In this document: piece by piece, positions 1-8,892 of the stretch
How positions within the stretch are numbered: the first letter of the stretch is position 1
Layout: each line of letters begins with the position of its first letter
Assembly: GCF_000384035.1 (NCBI RefSeq)
Contig: NZ_KB913024.1
Span: 3,543,899 to 3,607,898, forward strand
Direction: 5' to 3'
Length of the DNA stretch: 64,000 bases
Origin: Actinopolyspora mortivallis DSM 44261
Lineage (GTDB): Bacteria > Actinomycetota > Actinomycetes > Mycobacteriales > Pseudonocardiaceae
Position numbers and translations under genes: made by a program
Notes under the pieces: model-generated
Told to the model about the DNA's origin: nothing
The model's database searches: none
Seen by the model: the letters and a program-made list of their open reading frames with translations, nothing else

Positions 1-196
1 CTATTCAATTACCACCATGCTCCCAGCCCAACCGGAGCCCGGAACACCACCAAGCGGACTGACCGCCTGACAGACAAACACTCTACACACCCCCGGAGAA
101 CCACTCGCACCCACCCCCCGGTCACCGGCAGAACACCAGGACAACTCCGGTTTATTCCGCGAAACAAATTCGGATGTCCGTGGTGGCTCCGCCACC

Positions 197-811
197 TCAG
201 TCGACACGACGTCGCCGCAGCCACGTGACGGCCCCACCGATCGCGGTCACGAACAACAGGAGGGCACCGAGCAGAGTCGGCCAGCCCCACCGCTGCACCA
301 CCGCATCCAACGTACGCCGGGTCAGGCTCGTCTCGTCGGCCAACACGATCACCAACAGCACGGCCGCCGCCACCAGAACTCCCGCCAACAGCACGTACCG
401 CGCCGCTCCGAGGGCACCGACCCGCTCGTGCACCAGCCGGGCCACCTTCACCAACCGGACGACGCGGACGAGCTGAACCGCCGCGACCAGCCGGACCAGC
501 CGCAGCACCTGGGCCGGGCCGAAGGCGAAAACCACCGCCGGGATCGTCAACAGCGAGACGAGCACCATCCACCAGTGGGTACGCAACCAGCGCAGCCGGT
601 TCTCACTCGCCCAGAAGAGCAGCACCGACTCGGTGGTGAGCACCAGCATCGACAACCAGTTCAGCACCGAACCGGCCGTCCCCACGGGCCCGTCCAACCG
701 TGCCAGGAACACGGCGGGGACCGAGACGGCCGCAGCCGTCAGCACCGGAACGTGCAGTGCCCGACCGACCCGGTTCTCCCGCGAGTCCGTCGACGGTTCC
801 CCGTCGGACAT
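197..811 (-). CDS. Voltage-sensor (Kv-like) membrane protein lacking a recognisable pore
   Basis: The 204-residue protein has the layout of a prokaryotic voltage-gated channel. S1 is about residues 21-38, S2 49-68 and S3 80-97. The S4 helix at about 101-130 carries R104, R107, Q113, R116, R119, K122, R125 and H128 at strict three-residue spacing. Two more hydrophobic helices (about 137-157 and 178-197) sit where S5 and S6 belong, but the 20 residues between them contain no TxGYG-like selectivity filter. It may be a stand-alone voltage sensor or a channel that lost its pore. The start at 811 has an AGGA about 9 nt upstream; an ATG at 823 is an alternative. Downstream coordinates 1-196 hold nothing I can support. 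Function is inferred from the S4 pattern only. Confidence 0.7.
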   Translation of the reverse strand: MSDGEPSTDSRENRVGRALHVPVLTAAAVSVPAVFLARLDGPVGTAGSVLNWLSMLVLTTESVLLFWASENRLRWLRTHWWMVLVSLLTIPAVVFAFGPAQVLRLVRLVAAVQLVRVVRLVKVARLVHERVGALGAARYVLLAGVLVAAAVLLVIVLADETSLTRRTLDAVVQRWGWPTLLGALLLFVTAIGGAVTWLRRRRVD

Positions 812-916
812 CACACCGCACATCCTGACAGAGCATCCTCTGAGCCGAGGTGCACAGCCTTCTCACCGTCGAGAGATCCCCCCCGCTCCCGGACCCGGGG
901 ACTCCGAACGGTGAAA

Positions 917-948
917 GGCCCCGCTCCTTCGGACGAAGGAGCGGGGCC
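917..948 (-). terminator. Intrinsic terminator after clpC
   Basis: A perfect 14-bp inverted repeat (917-930 and 935-948) surrounds the 4-nt loop GGAC. On the minus strand it is followed by TTTCAC. It lies about 70 nt past the clpC stop codon and is a strong candidate for the clpC transcript end. Confidence 0.8.
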
Positions 949-1019
949 CGGCACGGAACTCAACCGGGGACAGCCACGAACCGGAGACGGACACCGGGCT
1001 CATGGCTCACCCGGACGAA

Positions 1020-3605
1020 TCACTCGGAGGAGGTGGGCCCCTCCGACTGGTCGTCCTGATTCGAGGTGGTGCCTCCCGAGGAGTTCCCCGAGGAACCGGC
1101 CAGGTCGACCGGCGGGGCGTCCGGGACGGTGGAGGGCTTGCTCTCCCCACGGAAGACGAACTGGGCGTCGTCGTCCGGGCCTTCCTCGTCGTCCCAGCCC
1201 TCGACGTCGACGATCACGATCTGACCGGGTTCGACCTCGCCGAACAGGATCTTCTCGGAGAGCTTGTCCTCGATCTCGTGCTGGATGGTGCGCCGCAGCG
1301 GCCGCGCACCCAGCACCGGGTCGAAGCCCCTCTTGGCCACCAGCTTCTTGGCCTTGGAGGTCAGCTCGATGGACATGTCCTTGCTCTTCAGCGCGGTTTC
1401 CACCCGGCCGATGAGCAGGTCGACCATCCGGATGATCTCTTCCTCGGTCAGCTGGTGGAAGACGATCACGTCGTCGATCCGGTTGAGGAACTCGGGTCGG
1501 AAGTGCTTCTTCATCTCCTCGTTGACCTTGGCCTTCATCCGCTCGTAGTTGGAGTCCTGCTGACTCCCCGAGGAGAAACCGAGGCCGACGGCCTTCGAGA
1601 TGTCCGAAGTACCGAGGTTGGAGGTGAAGATCAGCACCGTGTTCTTGAAGTCGACGACACGACCCTGTCCGTCGGTGAGCCTGCCGTCCTCCAGCACCTG
1701 CAACAGCGTGTTGTAGATCTCGTGGTGCGCCTTCTCGATCTCGTCGAACAGCACCACGGAGAACGGCTTGCGCCGGACCTTCTCGGTGAGCTGGCCACCC
1801 TCCTCGTAACCGACGTATCCGGGGGGAGCACCGAACAGCCGCGAGGCCGTGTAGCGGTCGTGGTACTCACCCATGTCGATCTGCACCAGCGCGTCGTCGT
1901 CACCGAAGAGGAACTCGGCCAGTGACTTGGACAGCTCGGTCTTGCCGACACCGGAGGGGCCGGCGAAGATGAACGAACCGGAGGGCCGCTGCGGATCCTT
2001 CAGTCCGGCACGGGTGCGGCGGATCGCCTGGGAGACGGCCCGGACCGCGTCGTCCTGCCCGATGATCCTCTTGTGCAGCTCCTCCTCCATGCGCAGCAGC
2101 CTGGAGGTCTCCTCCTCGGTGAGGCGGAACACCGGGATACCGGTCCAGTTCGCCAGCACCTCGGCGATCTGCTCGTCGTCGACCTCGGCGACGACGTCGA
2201 GGTCACCGGCCTTCCACTGCGCCTCGCGCTCCTCCTTCTGGGCGATGAGCTGCTTCTCCTCGTCCCGCAGGCGCGCGGCGCGCTCGAAGTCCTGGCCGTC
2301 GATCGAGGACTCCTTGTCCCGACGGACCTCGGCGATCTTCTCGTCGTACTCCCGCAGGTCCGGCGGAGCGGTCATCCTCCGGATGCGCATCCGCGCGCCG
2401 GCCTCGTCGAGCAGGTCGATCGCCTTGTCCGGCAGGTACCGGTCGTTGATGTAGCGGTCGGCCAGGCTCGCCGCGGCGGACAGCGCGGAGTCGGTGATGG
2501 AGACCCGGTGATGGGCCTCGTAGCGGTCCCGCAGCCCCTTGAGGATCTCCACCGCGTGTTCGAGGGAGGGTTCACCGACCTGGATCGGCTGGAAACGGCG
2601 TTCGAGCGCCGCGTCCTTCTCCACGTTCTTGCGGTACTCCTCCAGGGTGGTGGCACCGATGGTCTGCAACTCACCACGCGCCAACATCGGCTTGAGGATG
2701 CTGGCGGCGTCGATGGCGCCCTCAGCGGCTCCCGCACCGACGAGCGTGTGGATCTCGTCGATGAACAGGATGATGTCGCCCCGCGTCTTGATCTCCTTGA
2801 GCACCTTCTTCAGGCGCTCCTCGAAGTCACCGCGGTAGCGCGAACCGGCGACCAGCGAACCCAGGTCGAGCGTGTAGAGCTGCTTCTCCTTCAGCGTCTC
2901 GGGCACCTCGCCCTTGACGATCTTCTGGGCCAGCCCCTCGACGACCGCCGTCTTGCCGACACCGGCCTCGCCGATCAGCACGGGGTTGTTCTTGGTGCGC
3001 CGGGACAGCACCTGCATGATGCGCTCGATCTCGGTGTCCCTGCCGATCACGGGATCGAGCTTCGACTCGCGGGCGCTCTGGGTGAGGTTACGGCCGAACT
3101 GGTCCAGTACCAGCGAGGAGGACGGAGTGCCCTCGCTGCGACCGCCGGCCTCGGCCGGTTCCTTGCCCTGGTAGCCGGACAGCAGCTGCAGGACCTGCTG
3201 GCGGACCCGGTTGAGGTCGGCACCGAGCTTGACCAGCACCTGGGCGGCGACGCCCTCCCCCTCACGGATCAGCCCGAGCAGGATGTGCTCGGTGCCGATG
3301 TAGTTGTGCCCGAGCTGGAGAGCCTCACGCAGCGACAGCTCCAGAACCTTCTTGGCCCTCGGGGTGAAGGGGATGTGGCCACTGGGGGCCTGCTGGCCCT
3401 GGCCGATGATCTCCTCGACCTGCTGGCGTACGCCCTCCAGGGCGATACCCAACGATTCCAGCGCCTTGGCGGCGACACCCTCACCCTCGTGGATCAGACC
3501 CAGGAGAATGTGCTCGGTGCCGATGTAGTTGTGGTTGAGCATCCTGGCCTCCTCCTGGGCCAGGACAACCACCCGCCTCGCGCGGTCGGTGAACCTCTCG
3601 AACAT
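1020..3605 (-). CDS. clpC: ATP-dependent Clp protease ATP-binding subunit ClpC
   Basis: Hsp100/AAA+ unfoldase that feeds substrates into the ClpP1P2 protease; essential in mycobacteria. The 861-residue protein has a double Clp_N repeat (about 1-145), a first AAA+ module with Walker A GEAGVGKT and Walker B FIDEIH, a UVR-type middle domain (about 420-460), and a second AAA+ module with GPSGVGKT and [15 protein letters not shown] loop matches the ClpP-docking tripeptide. The C-terminal tail is acidic. The ATG at 3605 gives the conserved [11 protein letters not shown] start and has AGGGAG 5 nt upstream; a GTG two codons earlier would sit on the ribosome site. It is monocistronic, closed by the hairpin at 917-948. 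Confidence 0.97.
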   Translation of the reverse strand: MFERFTDRARRVVVLAQEEARMLNHNYIGTEHILLGLIHEGEGVAAKALESLGIALEGVRQQVEEIIGQGQQAPSGHIPFTPRAKKVLELSLREALQLGHNYIGTEHILLGLIREGEGVAAQVLVKLGADLNRVRQQVLQLLSGYQGKEPAEAGGRSEGTPSSSLVLDQFGRNLTQSARESKLDPVIGRDTEIERIMQVLSRRTKNNPVLIGEAGVGKTAVVEGLAQKIVKGEVPETLKEKQLYTLDLGSLVAGSRYRGDFEERLKKVLKEIKTRGDIILFIDEIHTLVGAGAAEGAIDAASILKPMLARGELQTIGATTLEEYRKNVEKDAALERRFQPIQVGEPSLEHAVEILKGLRDRYEAHHRVSITDSALSAAASLADRYINDRYLPDKAIDLLDEAGARMRIRRMTAPPDLREYDEKIAEVRRDKESSIDGQDFERAARLRDEEKQLIAQKEEREAQWKAGDLDVVAEVDDEQIAEVLANWTGIPVFRLTEEETSRLLRMEEELHKRIIGQDDAVRAVSQAIRRTRAGLKDPQRPSGSFIFAGPSGVGKTELSKSLAEFLFGDDDALVQIDMGEYHDRYTASRLFGAPPGYVGYEEGGQLTEKVRRKPFSVVLFDEIEKAHHEIYNTLLQVLEDGRLTDGQGRVVDFKNTVLIFTSNLGTSDISKAVGLGFSSGSQQDSNYERMKAKVNEEMKKHFRPEFLNRIDDVIVFHQLTEEEIIRMVDLLIGRVETALKSKDMSIELTSKAKKLVAKRGFDPVLGARPLRRTIQHEIEDKLSEKILFGEVEPGQIVIVDVEGWDDEEGPDDDAQFVFRGESKPSTVPDAPPVDLAGSSGNSSGGTTSNQDDQSEGPTSSE

Positions 3606-3864
3606 TCGCACTCCCTGACTGCTGCGCCGGCGGTCTCGTACCGGGCACGGCTCCTGCTCACGCCCATGCCCGCGATGGGTTCAGCACTCTGAGCTCCACT
3701 CTAGTAGCCCCAGCCCGTTCAGGGCCGGTCCGGCTCACAGCCCTCTTGTCGACAACGCTTAATTCACTGTGCCTAACAGTCCGCTGAACTGCGACATTCC
3801 AGCCGGAAACAAACCGGTGCGCGGTGTCCGCCGAGCGCGAACAACCCCCTGCGTACCCGCCATG

Positions 3865-4767
3865 TCACTCGTTCGGCCCAGTGTCCTCCTCACTCGGCCC
3901 GTCGGATCCCCGGGGGCGGCGCCCACCGAGTGGAACCACCATGGGGGTACCCGTCACTGGATCCGGAATCACACGTGCCCGGAGGTCGAACACCTCGGCG
4001 AGCAGGCTCTCGGTGATCACCTCGTGGGGAGGCCCCTCGGCGGCCACGCGTCCGGCGGACATGGCCACCAGCCGGTCCGCGTAACGTGCGGCGAAGTTGA
4101 GGTCGTGCAGCACCATGACCACCGTCCGCCCGCTCTCGGCGTGCAGCCGGCCGATCAGTTCCAGCACATCCACCTGGTGGGACAGATCCAGATAGGTGGT
4201 CGGCTCGTCCAGCAGCAACAGGTCCGTCCGCTGGGCCAACGCCATGGACAGCCAGGCCCGCTGCCGCTGTCCACCGGAGAGCTCGTCCACGGACCGCTCG
4301 GCCAGGTCCCCGATGCCGGTGAGTTCGAGGGCCTCGGCCACCGCCCGCTCGTCGTCGGAGGACCACTGGCGGTACCAGGTCTGGTGCGGATGCCGTCCCC
4401 TGGCCACCAGATCGGCCACGCACAGTCCCTCCGGCGCCACCGGGGACTGGGGCAGCATCCCCAGGCTGCGGGCGACCTCCTTGGTCGACATCCGGTGGAT
4501 CCGCTTGCCGTCGAGCAGCACGCTCCCGCTGCGGGGCTGCAACAGTCGTCCCAACGCACGCAGCAAGGTGGACTTCCCGCAGCCGTTCGGCCCGATCACT
4601 CCGGTGATGCCGCCGTCGAGGACGTCCAGGTCAAGTCCGTCCACCACGACCCGCTCACCGTAGGCCAGGGAAACGCCGCGGGCCCGTAACCGCGACGACT
4701 CCGCGTCGGGGTCCTGGGCGACCCCGCCTTCCGACACGGCGGTGACTCCGACCTGCGAGGCGGTCAT
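3865..4767 (-). CDS. Iron-siderophore ABC transporter ATP-binding protein (FecE/FhuC family)
   Basis: Cytoplasmic ATPase of a type II importer for Fe(III)-siderophores. It shows Walker A GPNGCGKST, the signature LSGGQRQRAWL, Walker B LLLLDEPT followed by TYLDLSHQ, and the switch His in VLHDLN. The 300-residue length is normal for the family with a short tail. The ATG at 4767 overlaps the TGA of the upstream permease (ATGA), so translation is coupled. It is the last gene of a three-gene minus-strand operon that starts beside the iron boxes near 7.03 kb. The substrate cannot be read from sequence. Confidence 0.95.
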   Translation of the reverse strand: MTASQVGVTAVSEGGVAQDPDAESSRLRARGVSLAYGERVVVDGLDLDVLDGGITGVIGPNGCGKSTLLRALGRLLQPRSGSVLLDGKRIHRMSTKEVARSLGMLPQSPVAPEGLCVADLVARGRHPHQTWYRQWSSDDERAVAEALELTGIGDLAERSVDELSGGQRQRAWLSMALAQRTDLLLLDEPTTYLDLSHQVDVLELIGRLHAESGRTVVMVLHDLNFAARYADRLVAMSAGRVAAEGPPHEVITESLLAEVFDLRARVIPDPVTGTPMVVPLGGRRPRGSDGPSEEDTGPNE

Positions 4768-5870
4768 GTCCGCACCTCCCGGTACCGGCGAACGAGCAAA
4801 TAGATCAGGTAGGGCGCGCCGAGTGCCGCCGTGACCACACCGACCGGCAGCTCCAGCGAGCCGAACATCGTGCGTGCGATCAGATCCGAACCGACCACCA
4901 ACGTCGCCCCCAGCACCATCGAGATCACCAGGGGCGGACGTGACGTGGCGGCCAGGCGCAGAGCTATCTGGGGAACGGCCAGGGCCACGAAGGCGATGGG
5001 CCCCGCCGCCGAGGTCGCCAGGGAGGCGAGCACGGTCGCCCCGAGCAGCATGGCCGCCCGAGCGGCCGTGACCCGAACCCCCAGTTCGCGCATCGTGTCG
5101 TCGTCGAACTGCAACGCCCCGAGTACGTGGGCACCGACCAGCGCGAGCGGCACCAGCACGACCAGGGCCAGCGCGACGGGAACGACGTTCTCCCAGCCGC
5201 GGGCGTTCAGACTCCCGGTCAGCCACACCATCGCCCTTCCCGCGTCCTGGACCTCGCCGGCGGTCAGCAGCCACAGGGTGGCGTTGACCATCAGGGTGTT
5301 CATCCCGATGCCCACCAGTACCAGCCGGAACGAGTCGACACCGTTGCGATAGGCCAGCAGCGCAACGAGCAGTCCGGTGCCCACACCGCCGAACAACGCG
5401 ACCACGGGAACCCCGAGTGCGGCGACGAAGCCGCTGACACCGCCGAGGGCTCCCCCGGCGACGATCACGGCCGTGGCCGCGGCTCCGGCTCCGGCGGTGA
5501 TCCCGAGCAGGTCCGGGCTGGCCAGCGGATTGCGCACCACCGCCTGGGTGATGGCACCGGCCAGGCCGAGAGCCGCGCCCACCAACAGGCCGGTCAGGGC
5601 TCGCGGCAGGCGCAGTTCGAACACCACGAGGTTCTCCCCCGCGTCCCCGCCACCGAAGAGGGTCCGCAGCACCCCCAGCGGTGTGATCGGATAGTCCCCG
5701 AGCGCGAGATCACAGGAGAACACCACCAGCAACGCCAGCATCCCCCCGAACAAGGCCAGCAGGGGGCGCGGACGCAGCACGGTGGAGACCGGACCGATGC
5801 GCAGCGGACTTCTCCCCGGAACCGGGGGCGTGGCGGACCGCGCGGGAGGTGTCTGCTCCGTCGCCTTCAC
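4764..5870 (-). CDS. Iron-siderophore ABC transporter permease (FecCD family), second subunit
   Basis: Inner-membrane permease of about ten helices, 368 residues. FecCD hallmarks are visible: ELRLPRALTGLLVGAALGLAG near the N terminus, NPLASPDLLGI after it, and the C-terminal GPIAFVALAVPQIAL segment that contacts the ATPase. The GTG at 5870 overlaps the TGA of the preceding permease (GTGA), which fixes the start; an upstream open extension would be low-complexity. It pairs with the neighbouring permease to form the heterodimeric channel. Confidence 0.94.
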   Translation of the reverse strand: MKATEQTPPARSATPPVPGRSPLRIGPVSTVLRPRPLLALFGGMLALLVVFSCDLALGDYPITPLGVLRTLFGGGDAGENLVVFELRLPRALTGLLVGAALGLAGAITQAVVRNPLASPDLLGITAGAGAAATAVIVAGGALGGVSGFVAALGVPVVALFGGVGTGLLVALLAYRNGVDSFRLVLVGIGMNTLMVNATLWLLTAGEVQDAGRAMVWLTGSLNARGWENVVPVALALVVLVPLALVGAHVLGALQFDDDTMRELGVRVTAARAAMLLGATVLASLATSAAGPIAFVALAVPQIALRLAATSRPPLVISMVLGATLVVGSDLIARTMFGSLELPVGVVTAALGAPYLIYLLVRRYREVRT

Positions 5871-6985
5871 AGTCGCATCAGCCTCCTGCGCCGTACGAGC
5901 GCGATGAAGAACGGGGCACCGACCATCGCCAGCATCACGCCGACCTGGATCTCCGAGGGCCGGGCGACCACCCGCCCGACCAGGTCGGCCAACAGCACCA
6001 GGCACGCCCCGGTCAGCGCCGCGAACGGCAACAGCCACCGGTGGTCCGGCCCCGAGAAGTATCTGGCCACGTGGGGCACCACGAGTCCGACGAAGCTGAT
6101 CGGGCCGCACAGTGCCACGGCACTGCCGACGAGCACGGCTATGGCCGCGACACCGGTGGTACGTGATCTCGTCACGTTGTGCCCGAGGGCCGCGGCCATG
6201 TCGTCACCGAGGGAGAGCGCGTTCAGGCCGGGGGCGCTCGCCAGACCCAACACCAGGCCGAGCAGCACGAAGGGCAGCACCTGCCGGATGACGGTCATGT
6301 CGCTGACCGCGATGGAACCGACCTTCCAGAAGCGGTAGGTGTCCATGCTCTGCCGGTCCAGCAGCACCAGCGCCGAGGTGAGCGCCTGGAGCAGCGCGCT
6401 GATCGCCGCGCCTGCCAGCGCCAGGGCCGCCGGGGTGGCACCGCCCCGTCCCACCGAGCCGATCGCGAACACCGCGAGCGCGCTGATCAGGGCTCCGCCG
6501 AAGCTGAACCAGACGAAACCGAGCATCCCGGATATCCCCAGGGTGAACACGGCCAGTACCACCGCCAGTCCCGCGCCCTGGGTGATCCCGAGGATGCTGG
6601 GTCCGGCGATCGGGTTCCTGGTGTAACCCTGCATCAGCGCCCCGGCCAGACCGAGGGCAGAGCCCGCCAGCACTCCCACGAGGGTGCGGGGTAACCGCAG
6701 CTCGTAGACGATCAGGTGGTTCTGGGTGTCCGTCGTGGACAACAGGGCCCGCAGCACCGCCTCGGGCGGTATGAGCTTGGCTCCGACGAAGACGCTCAGC
6801 ACGCAACTGACCAACAGCAGTGCCGCCAGCAGGGCCAGTCCCGTCAGTCTTCTGCGGCGACGGGCGCTCACGCGCTCCAGCGAGGTGGTGTCCTCGGTCC
6901 CTTCCGGAACGGACGGAGCGCTCCGGGAGGGGGGCGAGTCGGGATCGGGGTCCCGCGGGTTCCGGTCGACCGAGCTGCGACTCAC
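5867..6985 (-). CDS. Iron-siderophore ABC transporter permease (FecCD family), first subunit
   Basis: First gene of the importer operon, 372 residues. After a Ser/Pro/Asp-rich cytosolic N terminus of about 45 residues come roughly ten transmembrane helices. Family motifs are ELRLPRTLVGVLAGSALGLAG, NPIAGPSILGI and GPISFVGLVVPHVAR. It is transcribed away from the lipoprotein gene at 7082, and its start lies about 30-70 nt from the two overlapping iron boxes, so repression by Fe-loaded IdeR/DtxR is expected. Confidence 0.94.
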   Translation of the reverse strand: MSRSSVDRNPRDPDPDSPPSRSAPSVPEGTEDTTSLERVSARRRRRLTGLALLAALLLVSCVLSVFVGAKLIPPEAVLRALLSTTDTQNHLIVYELRLPRTLVGVLAGSALGLAGALMQGYTRNPIAGPSILGITQGAGLAVVLAVFTLGISGMLGFVWFSFGGALISALAVFAIGSVGRGGATPAALALAGAAISALLQALTSALVLLDRQSMDTYRFWKVGSIAVSDMTVIRQVLPFVLLGLVLGLASAPGLNALSLGDDMAAALGHNVTRSRTTGVAAIAVLVGSAVALCGPISFVGLVVPHVARYFSGPDHRWLLPFAALTGACLVLLADLVGRVVARPSEIQVGVMLAMVGAPFFIALVRRRRLMRL

Positions 6986-7019
6986 ATCCCACTCCCTTGG
7001 CTCTCCGCCCCTGCTTCGC

Positions 7020-7053
7020 TTAGGTTACCCGCACTTAGGTTAGGCCCGCCTAA
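7020..7053. promoter_or_regulatory. Two overlapping IdeR/DtxR-type iron boxes
   Basis: TTAGGTTAGGCCCGCCTAA at 7035-7053 matches 16 of 19 positions of the DtxR/IdeR consensus TTAGGTTAGGCTAACCTAA. A weaker copy starts 15 bp upstream at 7020 (about 13 of 19, beginning TTAGGTTAC). The pair sits in the roughly 96-bp divergent gap between the permease operon and the binding-protein gene, so one operator could control both directions. Confidence 0.85.
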
Positions 7054-7081
7054 GATTAACGCATACGGGGGAGGAAAACCG

Positions 7082-8074
7082 ATGCCCGACATCACACGAA
7101 GCAGACGGGACCTACTGCGAACCGCGCTGACCGCGGCGGGAGCCCTGCCCGTCCTCGGACTGAGCGCCTGCGGCGGTGGTTCGACGGAGTCGAGCGGAGC
7201 GGACTCGGACGACAGCCGCACCGTCGAGCACGCCATGGGCACGACCACGGTCACGGGCACCCCGAAACGGGTGGTCGCGCTCGACGCGACCTTCACGAGC
7301 GCGGTCATGGCCCTGGGCACCGACGTGGTCGGCTACACCACCTTCGGCGGCAGGAAGGGGCTTCCCGCCTACCTGGGCGAGGACCGCAAGGAACACGGCG
7401 CGGACGCCCAGCGGGTGGGCAGCCTCAGCGAGCCTTCCCTGGAGCGGATCGTCGGCACGAACCCCGACCTGATCCTCTCCGCGAAGGTCCGCCACGAGAA
7501 GCTCTACGACCAGCTCTCCGAAATCGCCCCCACGGTGTTCAGCGCGGACACGGGGGCCAGCTGGAAGGAGAACCTGCTCCTGACCGGTCGTGCCCTGGGC
7601 AAGGAACGGCAGGCGCAGCGCGAGCTGAGCGACTACGAGCGACGCGCGAAGGCCGTGGGCGACAAGATCCGCACACGGGTGGGACACAATCCCACCGTGT
7701 CGGTGGTGCGTTTCGCCGGGGAACCGACCGTGCGCCTGTACAGTGCCGACTCCTTCCCCGGTCTCGTGCTGGGGGACACCGGACTGGCCCGTCCCGAGGG
7801 GCAACCGACCGGAGAAGGCATCGCGGTGAACCTGAGCCAGGAACGGATTCCCGAACTCGACGCGGAGCACATCTTCCTGACCGTCTACCCGGACGAGGCG
7901 GGAGAGGCCGCAGAAGCCAGAAAGAAATTCACGTCCAACCCGCTGTGGGACACCCTGCGAGGTCGGGTGCACGAAGTCGACGACATCACCTGGATGACCT
8001 CCGTGGGAATCCACGGTGCACACGGCATCCTGGACGACCTCGCCGACGCTTTCGGCACGGACCGCGCACGCTGA
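7082..8074 (+). CDS. Iron-siderophore substrate-binding lipoprotein (PF01497 family)
   Basis: Exported binding protein that delivers ferric siderophore to the permease/ATPase encoded divergently. The 330-residue protein starts with a Tat-like SRRDLL motif and a lipobox LSAC with Cys30 as the lipidated residue, then a Gly/Ser linker. Typical fold motifs follow: PKRVVALDATFTSAVMALGT and PDLILSAKVR. The ATG at 7082 has GGGGGAGGAAA just upstream. The iron boxes at 7020-7053 lie directly before the gene. Ligand specificity (hydroxamate or other) is not determinable here. Confidence 0.93.
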   Translation: MPDITRSRRDLLRTALTAAGALPVLGLSACGGGSTESSGADSDDSRTVEHAMGTTTVTGTPKRVVALDATFTSAVMALGTDVVGYTTFGGRKGLPAYLGEDRKEHGADAQRVGSLSEPSLERIVGTNPDLILSAKVRHEKLYDQLSEIAPTVFSADTGASWKENLLLTGRALGKERQAQRELSDYERRAKAVGDKIRTRVGHNPTVSVVRFAGEPTVRLYSADSFPGLVLGDTGLARPEGQPTGEGIAVNLSQERIPELDAEHIFLTVYPDEAGEAAEARKKFTSNPLWDTLRGRVHEVDDITWMTSVGIHGAHGILDDLADAFGTDRAR

Positions 8075-8115
8075 AGCGCCAAGGCGCGGAAGGTTCGGAC
8101 ACCTCGCAGGTGTAC

Positions 8116-8165
8116 GGGTGCGCTCCACGAGAGCGTCGTGGCACGACGTCCGCCGGGGCGCACCC
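8116..8165. terminator. Nested inverted repeats between convergent genes
   Basis: An outer 8-bp repeat (GGGTGCGC at 8116-8123, GCGCACCC at 8158-8165) encloses an inner 7-bp repeat (CGTCGTG at 8134-8140, CACGACG at 8142-8148). It lies between the 3' ends of the siderophore-binding gene and lsr2, so a two-way transcription end is likely. There is no U-run. Confidence 0.45.
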
Positions 8166-8286
8166 GGACCGAACAGACTTCACGACAGGACGGCCGGATG
8201 GTGCCGACGGAGCCCGGCACCCGAACGAGTCCGTCCGATCCACGGACGGCCCGAGGAACCGAGCCGTTACCGACTTCCGCGTCGGC

Positions 8287-8649
8287 TCAGTGCGCCTTGT
8301 GGTACTCGGCCACGATGTCGGCCGGGATACGCCCCCGGTCCGAAACCTTCATGCCACGCTTGCGCGCCCATTCCCGAATTGCCTGGTTCTGCTCACGATC
8401 CGCGCTGGTGGAGCCTCCCGAGGAAGAGGAAGCCGACCGTGTCGAACCACTCTTCGGCCCCGGCTTCTTACGCCCTCCGGAACGGCGAGCGCTGGCCAGA
8501 TACCCACTCAGCGCCTCACGCAGCTCAGCCGCATTCTCATTCGAAAGGTCGATCGTGTAAGAGACGCCGTCCAAGGCGAACTCGACCGTTTCGTCGGCTT
8601 CTCCACCGTCCAGATCGTCCACCAGCTGGACGGTCACCTTCTGCGCCAT
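8287..8649 (-). CDS. lsr2: Nucleoid-associated xenogeneic silencer Lsr2
   Basis: Lsr2 bridges DNA and silences AT-rich, often foreign, genes in actinobacteria. The 120-residue protein has the N-terminal beta-rich oligomerisation domain ([16 protein letters not shown], then YTIDLS), a Ser/Gly/Lys linker, and the C-terminal DNA-binding domain ending IREWARKRG...[16 protein letters not shown]. The RGR is the minor-groove AT-hook-like element. The ATG at 8649 is preceded by GAGAGGAAC. It lies between lysS and the inserted siderophore locus; in mycobacteria it sits directly beside clpC1. Confidence 0.96.
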   Translation of the reverse strand: MAQKVTVQLVDDLDGGEADETVEFALDGVSYTIDLSNENAAELREALSGYLASARRSGGRKKPGPKSGSTRSASSSSGGSTSADREQNQAIREWARKRGMKVSDRGRIPADIVAEYHKAH

Positions 8650-8892
8650 CTTCTTTGTTCCTCTCCGGACCAATCCCTCATGTGACGATGTCCTCACTTC
8701 CGGAGTACAGCCCGGTTCCTCCGGAACCGGGCCAATACCGAAGTCCTCCCGCGAGCCCGAGTCGGTATCAACCCCGCGAATACATCGTCACCGTTTCATT
8801 CTCGTCAGCAAGGTTAGCGCAGTAAAGCCGGAGCCGCACTCACCCCGCCGAAGAAATTTTGAGGGAGCCGGCCCCGGAAGTCCGCGGAACCC

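Noticed and set aside
1-196. A short gene at the left edge
   Set aside because: Open frames here have no coding bias, no homology that I recognise and no ribosome site.
4768-5274. N-terminal extension of the siderophore ATPase
   Set aside because: The frame stays open upstream, but the ATG at 4767 overlaps the permease stop and begins the conserved ATPase fold; the extension is Arg/Gly low complexity.
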